Assembly: GCA_033782935.1 (NCBI GenBank)
Contig: JAWQEG010001421.1
Span: 55,793-119,792, forward strand
Direction of reading: 5' to 3'
DNA from: Petrolisthes cinctipes
Lineage: Eukaryota; Arthropoda; Malacostraca; Decapoda; Porcellanidae
Length of the DNA: 64,000 nt
Shown: positions 51,905-63,930 of the stretch, piece after piece
Layout: every line of letters starts with the position of its first letter
Position numbering within the stretch: the first letter of the stretch is position 1
Translations under genes and position numbers: made by a program
The notes under the pieces: model-generated
What the model saw: the letters and a program-made list of their open reading frames with translations, nothing else
What the model was told of the DNA's origin: nothing
The model's database searches: none

Positions 51905-53225
51905 TCAACCCTCCTTCCCTTTTTCTGTCCTGCTTTAGCTGATTTATTTTTCCCCTTGCTGTCCTCACTCGCCAACTATCCCTCTCTTCCCTCACTCCTT
52001 CCTACCACCTTTCCACCTTCCATTCCTCTCCCCCTATCCACCCTACATTATTCTTCTGTCTCATTTTCTCTCCTTCCATCCCTTACCACTACCGTTACCC
52101 TTCCCCCTGCTGTGTGGAGGTGACCTATGTGAATGTTCTCAATCAGGATGGTTGGGACCTGACCTTTTTGGGCACAAGAGGGGTGGGGTCCGTGGCGGAG
52201 CGGAGGGCTGGGGAATGGGAGATGAAATGGAGAATTTGTGTGTGAAGAAGAGGGAGAGAAGGAATAAGAGGAGAAGGAGGTAAACAATACAAATAAGAGA
52301 AATGAGAAAGAGTGGAAGGAGGTAACGGAAAGAGATGAATAGCATGGATTAGGCACGTGAACAAAAAAAAAAACAAAAAAAAAAAAATTGAGAGTGTTAG
52401 GTTTTGGTAGTGGGGTGCGGTGGATGAAGGGAGAGGAAATGGAAGGGTAATTTATAAGTTGGAGGGAAAAAGTAACGGAGGTGGATGTAAGTGGCAGGGG
52501 AAACTAACAGAGTGAAGAAGTAGAGGGAATGTAGTACGTTGTCGGGGGAGGAGGGGAAGGATTTGTGTTTAGGAAAAGGACAGGAGAGTAGGCAGCAAAG
52601 AGAGATGGAGAAATAGATAATCTTCAGGGTCGGAGCAAAGGGGGAGATGAATGATGAAGAAAGAGGTGGTCTGAAGACGGAAGAGCGAGGGGTAAGAAGA
52701 CATAGTGGGGGAGTGTCAACTGTAGCCTAGACCTGTTGTGTCTGTCTTGAAAGATCCTGCTGTATGTCGACAAAGTATAATTACAATACAAGATATAATA
52801 GATGCCAAGGAGCTGGGAAATATTTATTTTATTGCTGTCTTTACAAGGTCTTTTAAGAAAAATAATTTCACATTAGATATATACAAAGGCCCCAGGGCGG
52901 CTGTCCTCTTTGCCCACTCTTCAATCCGGCCCTGCTAGGGAATGCAGTTACTGAATATGGGATCACAGAGGTAGATGTGGAGGTGACGAGGAGGAGTTGG
53001 AGGAAGGAGATACGAAGGAAGAAAGAGATGGCAAGGAGAGATAGGAATGGACAGAATTTTATAAGTTGTAGAAGAGAAAGAGAGATAGGAGTAGATAGAA
53101 TTTTATAAGGTGTAGAATAGATAGAAAGAGAGATAGGAGTAGAGAGAATTTTGTAAGGTGGAGAGAGAGAGAAAGAATGCGAGGTGGGTGCAAATAGAAA
53201 TTAGAAAAAGAGAGAGAATATGCAC
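51905..53225. repeat. Strand-asymmetric polypyrimidine then polypurine region
   Basis: From 51905 to 52085 the + strand is nearly all C/T. From about 52195 to 52715 and again 52970-53225 it is nearly all A/G, with GGAGATAGGAGTAGATAGAA-like units repeated at 53040-53150. It is cryptically simple sequence, which gives long meaningless open frames on the opposite strand. A less biased island (52720-52950) separates the purine blocks. Confidence 0.7.
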
Positions 53226-53315
53226 ACGACCATCGATCCTTTAAGAGGTATGGACTGTCGCATGATAGTAATCTGAAAATCCGGTTTAGATAGATGAGGA
53301 AAGACTGGCAGTGTT

Positions 53316-53443
53316 AGTAGTAGTAGTAGTAGTAGTAGGCTATAATGGTAATGTGTTTTTCTTTTAATATTTTCTCACTCTTAATACACACACTATGCAA
53401 TGATAGGGGAAATTAAGAGAAATATAACTATATGTACACACAT

Positions 53444-53482
<39 letters not shown>
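53316..53482. repeat. (GTA)n and (CT)n microsatellites
   Basis: GTA/TAG trinucleotides lie at 53316-53337 and a (CT)n tract of about 19 units at 53444-53482. A (GGCA)n patch follows at 53535-53560. Confidence 0.95.
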
Positions 53483-53485
<3 letters not shown>

Positions 53486-54062
53486 CACACACACCTAGTA
53501 AATTCACCAACAGTGTAAAAGAAGAGTGGGTCAGGCAGGGAGGCAGGCAGGCAGGCAGGTAGGCCGGGGTGTGGTAGTGGTTTAGGAGTTTGTCGCGTGT
53601 CATTTTGTTGAGGGATTAGCTTACCTTCCTGCTGCCCCTCCTCCTCCCTCCTTTCCTCCTCCTCTCCTACCCCTCCCCTCCTTCCTCCTCCTGCCTTCCG
53701 GGGAGTGGAGGGAGGGAGGGCAAGGAGGGACGGGGCTTCCTGGTGGCTTATAATATGATGTTGGGCTTCCATGCATTTTTAAGTCTTGTTTATATTGCCT
53801 GGTTTGCTTGTGTGTGTGTATGTGTTTTCCTTGATTGGAATCCTGAATTGTTACTGTGCTTGCATTTTCGTGGTTTGCTTGCACGCGTTCACTAAGTATT
53901 GCTTGTTTGACTGAGAGTAGCCTACCGTGACTCGATTAATTTGTCTGTTTACGTGCGTTGTTTCCTGTTTATCTGTGTTTCTGTTGATTTGATTTGCATG
54001 TTTCTTGAATCCATATTTGTGTTTGCTTCGTGTTTATAAACTTAATTTGATGAAGTACCTGA

Positions 54063-54112
<50 letters not shown>
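54063..54112. repeat. (ATT)n microsatellite
   Basis: About 16 ATT units. Confidence 0.95.
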
Positions 54113-54113
<1 letters not shown>

Positions 54114-54299
54114 GTAATTAGTATTATTATTTGCTTGTTCGTTTGGTGGTCTAATGGTTTGCCTGCTTGATTGATTAATTGTGTGTATGTCGACCCCCTG
54201 CTTGCTGTTCCTGACTGCTTGCATGTCTCACGTCTTGTTTCTTTACACGGGTTTCAGCTGGCTCGTCTGTTCATATGAATGTTTGGTTTATTTTGTGCT

Positions 54300-54512
54300 T
54301 GCTTACAATTGCTTGCTTGCTTACTTGTTTGCTTATGTATCTGTTAGCTCTGATATAATTGTGTCTTCTTGCTTGCTTGCTTGCTTGTTTATTTGTTTGC
54401 TTCTGTATCTGTTAGCTCTAATATTTGTCATCTTTCTTGCTTATTTGCTTATTTGTTTGCTTCTGTATCTGTTAGTCCTAATATTTGTCTTCTTGCTTGC
54501 TTGCTTTACCTT
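54300..54512. repeat. ~60-bp minisatellite with nested GCTT repeats
   Basis: Three to four units each consist of a (GCTT)n head, then TTTGCTTCTGTATCTGTTAG, CTCTAATATTTGTC and TTCTT. The leucine/cysteine-rich open frame across it is a by-product of the repeat. Confidence 0.85.
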
Positions 54513-54707
54513 TCTGCTTTGTTGATATGTTCAGCTCCCTGATCGACCTATGTGACTCGATCCTTCAAGGGGCAGCAGCATACAAGAACAATATCCATAC
54601 AGGTGTTGACAGCCAGTGTGTGATACCAGTACGATACGATGGCTCTCTACGGTAGGATCACGGCCTAGTCCGTGGGTAGATACACGAGCTCGTAAATTCG
54701 CGACCAC

Positions 54708-54879
54708 GTACAGGCGGCGGCAAAAGTCCTGCTGTTGCTTCACTTGCTTCACCGAGGCACGCGATGTTCATAGACTCAAGGTTATTATGTGTAGAAAACG
54801 TGCGTATTTCTCGAGTCCATGAACACTGCATGTCTCGGTGAAGCAGATGAGGCGTCAGGACTTCTGCCGCCGACTGTAC
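54708..54879. mobile_element. 172-bp hairpin MITE
   Basis: The arms GTACAGGCGGCGGCAAAAGT.. and, inverted, GTACAGTCGGCGGCAGAAGT.. match over about 70 bp (through TTGCTTCACCGAG-CA and GTTCATAGACTC) around a loop of about 30 bp. Both ends carry GTAC. It sits inside the left arm of the composite element. Confidence 0.8.
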
Positions 54880-55005
54880 TTAGATGTTTATGTCATTTGA
54901 GTTGGTAACATTGATTGGGTGGGTCTATCTAAGTGGGGATTGAGCGTCCTCTACCTCCCATAGCTCGCTCTTGCTTTCTCTACTACTTAGTGTTCTTCCT
55001 TCCTA

Positions 55006-56090
55006 CTGAGGAGGCGTAGGGATGTGGCGACCCCACCGCCCACTGGTTACGGTGCAATGGCCTCGGAGCGAGGGGCATGGGGAACCCCTCCTCTGTAAGT
55101 TTTCCCTAGAAATTTCGTCATGGAGCACATACAAAGGAAAAGAGGAGAGGGAAGTATTTGTACTTCCCGAAACCCCAAGAATATCAAAATTGGGACAATG
55201 AATGTGTGTGGATGCAGTACGAGTTTCAGGGGTATAAGCCTGTTAATTAAGTGTAGTAGGAAAGCTGTATGGGAAGGTGCTGATAAGAGTCAGGGAGGGT
55301 TCGGAGACTGTGATTGGTGAAGAGCAAGGTGGCTAGCAAGGTGGATAGCAAAATCGAGACAGAGGTAAAATCTAGAGTAAATGAGGTAGGAAAAGTGCTA
55401 GGAGGAATGAATAGGATGTTTGGCTGTAAGTCACTTAGAATGGATGTAAAGAGGAAGTTGTACGAAGGGATAGCAGTGCCTACTGCACTGTATGGAGCGG
55501 AAACATGGAATATGGGAGAAAGTGAGAAGAGAAGGTTGAATGTAGTAGAGATGAGATGTCTGAGAAGCATGTGTGGTGTGACTCGAATGGACAGAGTCAG
55601 GAATGAGGAAGTGAGGAGGACAGGTGTCGTGAGAGAGCTACCTGGCCGTGCAGAGCAGAGTGTGTTAAGATGGTTTAGACATGTGGAGAGAATGGAGGAG
55701 AATAGAATGGTAAAGAGGATAGGGGGTTCAAATGTGGGAGGTGTATGGAGGAGAGGAAGGCCACAGAGGAAATGGATAGAAACCGTGAAAGGAGCTCTGA
55801 GTGGAAGAGGTATACCTGTGGAGCAAGGTAGAGTGATTGCATGTGATGGAAACGAGTGGAGGAGGGTGGTGAATGCTTGAAGAGTGGACGCAGCTTCACG
55901 GTCCTTGGAGGAGTATCCCATGGCCGGCTGAATGCTGGAGGGGGAGTTTGTCCTGTTGTGAAGTGGCAGGGGTAAACCAGCTTTTGCTGTCGGGCCTTGC
56001 TATGGATGCAAACATGACTGTACCCCTTGTAGTCCCACAAGGAGATGCGGTTGTGTGGTGTGGGGCTCTCTCCTCCAACGGACCAACAGG
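55006..56090 (+). mobile_element. LINE C, internally deleted non-LTR retrotransposon
   Basis: It begins with a GC-rich leader (AGGCGTAGGGATGTGGCGAC..) like that of the 250-bp retroposon. Next comes NIKIGTMNVCG, the start of the apurinic endonuclease domain. A fusion follows directly to an RT fragment readable as VGKLYGKVLI..SETVIGEEQ, and then to the C-terminal domain from VASKVDSKIE onward. Most of the endonuclease and the catalytic half of the RT are missing at two junctions (near 55207 and 55330), while leader and C-terminus are well kept. This makes it a non-autonomous derivative rather than a randomly decayed copy. Confidence 0.8.
55314..55880 (+). pseudogene. LINE C C-terminal domain (open frame)
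   Basis: Here 188 codons are open without a break. The frame runs ASKVDSKIETEVKSRVNEVG, then KVLGGMNRMFGCKSL, VPTALYGAETWNMGE, LRSMCGVTRMDRVRNEEVRR, LRWFRHVERMEE and RRGRPQRKWIE, ending VVNA and stop. The blocks parallel LINE B's YASETW, YLRGACG and LRWFGHVERM but belong to a sister family. The first codons come from the deletion junction, so the apparent start Met is not a true start. The long frame on the opposite strand is a shadow. Confidence 0.88.
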
Positions 56091-56777
56091 GATCGGGGGG
56101 TTGAGATGTGGAGTGTGTGTGTGTGCAGGGGGGGGGGGGGAGTTCTATGTTTGGGCATTTTGTTTCGGAGGGTGTGCGACGTGACGAGGCTACCTCCAGC
56201 GTGGAGAGGAAGGCCTGGTATATGTATGTATGTAACATTGATTGGGGAGGTAATAGAGACGTACTTACTAGATGTTTGTCATTTGAGCTGGTAACATTGA
56301 TTGGGGAGGAATCACAGAGTAAATGAAACATAGTAGAGCGACATGATACAATCTTGCTCCTACAATGACACCTTCCCCACACAGCGTTACCAGCTCAGAT
56401 GACATAAACATCTTATAGGTACACACGCGCACCACAGTCTCTAGCTCACCTGAGTTTGGCCCGGAGATATGGCTCAGATCCTTTCTGGACGACAGCCCAC
56501 ACAAGCACGAACAAACGTTTCGAACCGATACAAGCTTGACTCCCTGTTTGTCATGTATAATTAATTGTTTTTTAAGGCTACGCAATCATATTTTGGCTGT
56601 GTGAATGACATTTATGTATATAATTATTGCAATATACTATCCCCATAATTTATAATGAACTAGCACACGAAAGAATATTGCCAGAGGATTCATGAAATCA
56701 CTAACTAAACAACACACTTCAAGTCAGCAAGTGAACTCAGAGGTTTATTCGGTGCACGCGAGCGTGTGTCTATATTG

Positions 56778-56783
56778 AGAGAG

Positions 56784-56822
<39 letters not shown>
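56778..56822. repeat. (GA)n microsatellite
   Basis: About 20 GA units, with one irregular GAGG near the start. Confidence 0.95.
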
Positions 56823-56825
<3 letters not shown>

Positions 56826-57536
56826 TCAGACAATATCTGTTCACCTATTTGGCCGTCTAAGCACAGTGGCTAAAAATAATGATGGTTCCACAGCAACATA
56901 GTGACCAATAATGTAAGGATGACCAAACACAATTTAAAACATACCGTATACAGTATAGGGCTATAACAAACAACAATTTCCTACACATTAATCAACTGAC
57001 ATTTTATACGTTCTCAATATTATCTTACAATAATTCCGTCTTTTCATACAGAGAGGAGACACACTGCTGGTGTTTCGGGGTCACACACGCAATATTCTTC
57101 ATGTTCATTTTCATGTTAATCTCACCTTACTTTTGTTAATGTTAATCAGCCAAAGCATGGATACATAGGGGACTGTAATTACTGCATATTGATATAAAAA
57201 TTAAATTACACTGCATGCCATTGTCATACAAATACGGTGTTATCTCATTATCAAACGCTCGGCCTATACAACAATGTCGATTTTATTTAATGTGAAGTAA
57301 TAAATAATATCTGAAAAGCAACGCCATTTTAATCAGATCACACACGGCAGAATGACTGAAAGAATGAAGAATGAGTTTGAGGAAAACACTGAGCTTCAGG
57401 ACGAGTCACTGTCATCAAAATGAACTTTCACCAAAAAAAAAAAAAAAAATCGTTCTAGATAATTATACAAAATACATAAGATTAATCACGTTAAGGAAAC
57501 AATTTCTGAGGAAGAATCTTGATGTTACAGTAGGCT

Positions 57537-57563
57537 ACACACACACACACACACACACACACT
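57537..57563. repeat. (AC)n microsatellite
   Basis: About 13 AC units; a run of about 18 A lies at 57434-57450. Confidence 0.95.
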
Positions 57564-58040
57564 GAATACCTGTGTGTTCACTGGGTGGTATGGAAATGCT
57601 TCGATTTAATTGTAATTCTTGAAAGCTTATTGGTATATTCTTTTGTGTCCCTCTTTCATGCAAATATTTTAGGAATTAAAATGCAGTAAAGAAATATATT
57701 GATTATTGCAGCCAACATACTATTGTATAGTATAACCACAGAAAGAGTTGTATATAAGGTTTACATGACACAGTGAGTCAGACCCCTTTTCAATTTTTCG
57801 AAGCATTTCTGTTGGTGCAGGGTTGACCTTGTGATAGTTTCAGTGGGCTGTCGTCCAGAAAGGATCCGAGCCATATCGCCGCCCCAAACTCAGGTGGGCT
57901 AGAGATTGTGGTGCGCGAGTGTATACATACGTGGTCGCGAATTTATGAGCTCGAGTGTACATCTGGAGAGGAGTCATCATATACCGGTACAGTACCACGC
58001 TTGCACGCTATCGTCAACAACACCGGGAATGTTCTTGTAT

Positions 58041-59177
58041 ACGAACGATACCTTCTTATTTGGTTGACCTACTTATATCTGTATATGTAGCTGCTTCCTA
58101 ATCTACCTTGCCCGCTTAGGCTTAGTTGGTCGTCTGACTCTTGGCCTTCTCCATCTTTCCGCATGCTTGCTTGCCTCTCTGATCTCCCTTGAACTGCTCG
58201 GGCACACAGGTTGCACTCTGCTGAATAAAACCCATCTGAGTAACACAGTGTGGCGTCGTGGGGTCATGGGCGTGTTAAAGGGGAGAGAACTCTTGATGGT
58301 ACATATTTTATGGAGGGCGACTGATTCCTCCAAACCAAACCATGCATGCCAGGAAACACATCACCTCAATGCTATTCGTAGCGGATCCGTTGTTTCGTGG
58401 CATAGTTTGGAGGATTCACTATAGCCTTCCAGTTTACCATCAAGAGATAATCTCCTTAAGTAAAGTTAAGTTGTTGTTGTTGCTGATACTCGAATTATAG
58501 CACCATCTGGTTCCAACAAACACATCCCTCGTCTCCTCCAAACTGTGGCAAACAAGAAAGAGGAGGGAGACAAGCTTCTAAACAAGAGTGATATAAACTT
58601 CTAAACATGAGTGATATGCTGTGTGGCACATATATTGAGGAAATGCAATTGCTCCCTGATGAAACCCTGACAACAACTTCATATCCCTCCCTTCCCCTTG
58701 TCCTTCTAAACCGAGGTTGGGGGAGGAGGTGGGGGTCTGCTTTGAGGCACATGCAGTTTTTGAGGAACCTACAGTGGCTCCCTCTCTCCCTCCTTCACCT
58801 CCCCCGACGATGATGCCCGCCTCGACAACATCTTCATATCCCCTCCTTTAATCCCTCCCCTGACACGTTATAATATCTCCCAAGGTATTATAAAGGCGGA
58901 CCTGTTGCCATGACAATAGAGAACGGCGTGGGGTCTTCAAGATGGTAAGGTCGATATGCCGCCTATGCCAGCCACCTCAACTCTACTCCTCTCTTCCTCC
59001 AACACATGCATATTATAACCATCATTTTACCCAACGAAATTCTCACCACAGATCTCTTTCAAATATTGTGCTGCTGGATTTATCTTCTACCCCCTTTCTC
59101 GCATGAGGTATTTTCTTTCTATCATAGTATAGTAGAGTATATACATGTTCTCTTGCTCCTCCTCCCACCCTCCTTTC
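58041..59177. other. Intergenic with hairpin-motif copies
   Basis: This stretch contains minus (58311-58360), plus (58388-58445) and minus (58531-58558) copies of the TTTGGAG motif. The rest is pyrimidine-leaning unique sequence with no gene recognised. Confidence 0.55.
58311..58445. mobile_element. Head-to-head pair of TTTGGAG motifs
   Basis: The minus copy (GACTGATTCCTCCAAACC..CATGCCAGGAAACAC) is followed by the plus copy (GTTGTTTCGTGGCATAGTTT then GGAGGATTCAC). The AGGAAACA and TGTTTCGTGG shoulders are inverse to one another. Confidence 0.6.
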
Positions 59178-59181
59178 CTCC

Positions 59182-59229
<48 letters not shown>
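59178..59229. repeat. (CT)n microsatellite
   Basis: About 26 CT units, followed by a TTG/T-rich edge. Confidence 0.95.
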
Positions 59230-59232
<3 letters not shown>

Positions 59233-59651
59233 GTTGTTTTTTTCACGTTCAGAGCACGTTCAGAGCCTTGACTTAAAACTACAGGTGTGTAATAATTGTA
59301 AAGATTGTGTTGGGTGATGGTGCAAGAATAATAACCACTTTCACACTACAAGAGGGAAGATTCTTATGGTCAAACTGGCGGGCTACTGATTCCTCCGATT
59401 AAACTGTACTAACATAACATAAATAATCATCAAGTAAAAGTCATATAAGTATTCGGTAACTGTACATTGACGCACAGAAAGGTCCGTCCTGCCTTAACCA
59501 GTCTGCGTCAGCCGTAATAATTCAAGCAGGCAGGGAAACGGGTCAAGGATCCTATGCCCTGATAATCACATCGTCCGAGTCGAGTGGGAGGATTATCGTG
59601 GCACTTTCTTCGGCTGCTCTGTTTTTCCTTGTCTGGCAAATGATGTGTGTG

Positions 59652-61397
<1,746 letters not shown>

Positions 61398-61800
61398 CCC
61401 ATGAATACTGACAGCCCAGCCCACCACTTCAGAGCAAACGAACAGACCAAGGCAGAAGTTCGTGTCGCATCCACGTGTTGATATTGACAGCCCAGCACAT
61501 TCATAACAAGCGACGTACAGTACAGGCAAAAGCAGAAGTTCGTGTCGCATCCACCTGTACATATTGACAGCCCACCACATCATAACAAGCGACGTACTGT
61601 ACAGGCAAAGACAGAAGTTCGTGTCGCATCCACGTGTGCATATTGACAACCCACCACATCACAAAAAGAAACGTATTGTACAGGCAAAGGCAGAAGTTCG
61701 TGTCCGCATCCACGTGTGTTGTTGACAGGCCGAAAAAATCGCAACAAAGAATTTACCGTACAGGCCAAGACAGAAGTTCAAGTCGACCTCCTCCACGTGT
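61398..61800. repeat. ~80-bp minisatellite, about five copies
   Basis: CAGAAGTTCGTGTCGCATCC recurs at 61453, 61533, 61612, 61691 and (diverged) 61771, a period of 79-80 bp. Each unit also has ATTGACAGCCCA-CACATCA and AACAAGCGACGTA-TGTACAG. The last copy is most diverged. All reading frames across it are incidental. Confidence 0.92.
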
Positions 61801-61833
61801 GAGCTAATTAATAATCATGCCATATCCTCTGCA

Positions 61834-62160
61834 TGGTTCCTGATTCCTGGCATACTTAGGAGCGCCTTGAATCCTCCTCCAAAGTATACCAGGAAACAGG
61901 ACCAGATGAATATAAACAATGGTGCCCTGTTGCCTGAAATAGTTTGGAGGAATCAGTTACTCCAAATTTACCTACAAAAATAATGGTGTTTGTTCTGTTG
62001 TTGCTTGGAAAAGTTTGGAGGAATCAGTTACTCCAGATTTACCAACACTGTAATACTTCCTTAAAGGTTATAATTATTAAGTATGAAGGCTTTACTTTTT
62101 CTCGGCAAATTGGAGTCTACTGATTCCTCCAAACTCAGCCACATAGGAGGAATATGTAGT
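61834..62160. mobile_element. Cluster of TTTGGAG hairpin motifs
   Basis: There are four or five copies. 61846-61902 is a compact palindrome (CCTGGCATACTTAGGAG.. against ..CTCCAAAGTATACCAGG). Plus copies follow at 61930-61975 and 62003-62050 (each TTTGGAGGAATCAGTTACTC then CA(A/G)ATTTACC), and a minus copy at 62110-62145 (GAGTCTACTGATTCCTCC then AAACTC). The 62003 and 62110 copies face each other across about 60 bp. Each core also has its own 7-bp stem, TTTGGAG..CTCCAAA. Confidence 0.7.
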
Positions 62161-62168
62161 CTCCGATA

Positions 62169-62207
<39 letters not shown>
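62169..62207. repeat. (CA)n microsatellite
   Basis: About 18 CA units. Confidence 0.95.
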
Positions 62208-62208
<1 letters not shown>

Positions 62209-62329
62209 CGTTAATTATTTTCCTTATCATTATTATTATTGCACACACACACATTAACACGCAATGCATACACACACACATACACACATTAAATATATTT
62301 ACACACATACGCACACACACACACATACA

Positions 62330-62332
<3 letters not shown>

Positions 62333-62378
<46 letters not shown>

Positions 62379-62386
62379 TCTCATCT

Positions 62387-62431
<45 letters not shown>

Positions 62432-62472
62432 AACACACACACACACACACGGACGCACACACATACCCCCTC

Positions 62473-62506
<34 letters not shown>

Positions 62507-62537
62507 AACACACACACGGACGCACACACATACCCCC

Positions 62538-62619
<82 letters not shown>

Positions 62620-62665
62620 TCTCTCTAACACACACACACACACACGGACGCACACACATACCCCC

Positions 62666-62742
<77 letters not shown>
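62333..62742. repeat. Compound (CT)n/(CA)n array with higher-order unit
   Basis: The block ACACACACGGACGCACACAC followed by ATACCCCC(C)TCCT occurs three times (62442, 62505, 62633), each followed by a (CT)n run of different length (about 12, 40 and 30 units). The array is therefore a tandem repeat of a compound unit rather than a simple microsatellite, with the CT part the variable component. Confidence 0.92.
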
Positions 62743-62745
<3 letters not shown>

Positions 62746-62908
62746 TAACCAGTGTGTGAGTATTTATAAGGTGTTCTTCTCACCCGATGGCTTTATTTCC
62801 CAAGTGTACCCGGTCTGAGACTCTCTGGTATTCTAGTTCTCTTCTCAGGTTGCTTGGGTTCACTTTGTTTTTCTCACCTCTGTGTCTTCATGCATTCCGT
62901 AGCACAAC

Positions 62909-62909
<1 letters not shown>

Positions 62910-62940
<31 letters not shown>

Positions 62941-62942
62941 GA
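62910..62942. repeat. (AACT)n microsatellite
   Basis: About eight ACTA/AACT units. Confidence 0.93.
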
Positions 62943-63084
62943 CTCACCCCTCGTCCACCTTCCCTCCTTCAACAACATTTTCTTCCACAACTCAACCCTG
63001 GTCTGGTGTTTTCCTTCATCGTCATTTTCTAGCACGACACCGCAGAGGGAGGAATAATGCGACACTCTGTAATGTAATTGATTC

Positions 63085-63560
63085 ACTGTAACACACACAC
63101 ACACAAAAAAATAGATTCACTGGAACACAACACAACTCACCACGCCACGACAAGACACACTGAAATACAAGTTACACAACAAGACACACTGTAAGACAAA
63201 TTAATTCACTGCCATACAACACAACACAACACAACACGATACACTGCAATTCAACACACTGTAACACAACAGGCTCAGACAAAACACAACACACTATAAC
63301 ACAACACGCTAAGACAAAACAAAACAAACACACTTTAACACTGCATTACAACTTTGCAACACAATACACCACAACAACGTGACACACCACAACACGCAGG
63401 ACACGGCATAATAACAACAAAACACAACTTAACCCATCATGACGTGACCCCCACAATATAGGCCTAGTATAGCACAACACAGCGTATCACAGCACAACAG
63501 TAGCCTACACAACACAGCAGTTCGACTCATTACAGCCCACTCAAACGCAATCTAGTCAAA
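63085..63560. repeat. Cryptically simple ACAAC-rich region
   Basis: There is dense, irregular repetition of ACACAACAC, ACACTGTAA and CAAGACACACTG words with no fixed period. It looks like an old, scrambled minisatellite. No gene is seen. Confidence 0.7.
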
Positions 63561-63881
63561 AACAATACATTAACACTCAACAACTGACCAGGGTTGTACA
63601 AAGTAATACAACAAAACACACACTCACTTCATGTCATTCAAACACTAACCAGACGTACCGTACTGTACATACCTCACCCTACCCTACCAAAGCCAGCCTT
63701 CCCTTTATCATATTCTGTTCCTTCCAGTACGTATATATTACCTTACTCCACCTTATTCTACCACAAAATACCAATGCCTATACTTTATTCCACTTTAGCC
63801 TACTCCATTCACTCAAGCCTACTCCAGCAAAACGTCCCATACCGAATCTAATCCCACCCCACTCCACCACGTAACTGTAAT

Positions 63882-63883
<2 letters not shown>

Positions 63884-63927
<44 letters not shown>
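63884..63927. repeat. (CT)n microsatellite
   Basis: About 21 CT units close to the window end. Confidence 0.95.

Positions 63928-63930
<3 letters not shown>

Larger units (their letters stand above)
54876..56422. mobile_element. Element with TAGATGTTTATGTCATTTGAG ends, carrying LINE C
   Basis: The left end GTACTTAGATGTTTATGTCA then TTTGAGTTGGTAACATTG (54876) and the inverted right end GTACCTATAAGATGTTTATG then TCATCTGAGCTGGTAAC (56422) match. A further direct copy lies at 56261-56305, with a partial one at 56228. Between them lies LINE C. Whether this is a DNA element that received a LINE, or repeats flanking one, is unresolved. Confidence 0.55.
54577..58040. mobile_element. Inverted-repeat composite element
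   Basis: The right arm 57845-58040 is continuous. Its inverse appears on the left in two pieces, 54577-54711 (ACAAGAACA.., CGTAAATTCGCGACCACGTA) and 56419-56500 (CGCGCACCACAGTCTCTAGC.., GGATC-type..CTTTCTGGACGACAGCCCAC). The pieces are separated by 1.7 kb of inserted sequence bounded by GTAC on each side. The parent therefore had terminal inverted repeats of about 196 bp around about 1.35 kb of interior (56500-57845, containing a GA microsatellite). No transposase was recognised. Confidence 0.7.

Noticed and set aside
53600..53884. Gly/Glu-rich minus-strand frames near 53.6-53.9 kb
   Set aside because: They follow from a CTCC-rich low-complexity tract; no conserved protein features.
54181..54525. 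114-residue hydrophobic frame resembling a membrane protein
   Set aside because: It is generated by the GCTT-rich minisatellite; the apparent helices repeat with the 60-bp unit.
55247..56382. Long minus-strand frames opposite LINE C
   Set aside because: They are the complement of a purine-rich retrotransposon coding strand, and no family motifs are visible in them.
62264..62818. 184-residue Thr-His/Ser-Leu open frame and its antisense partner
   Set aside because: They arise from the compound CT/CA array; length and composition are dictated by the dinucleotide repeats.
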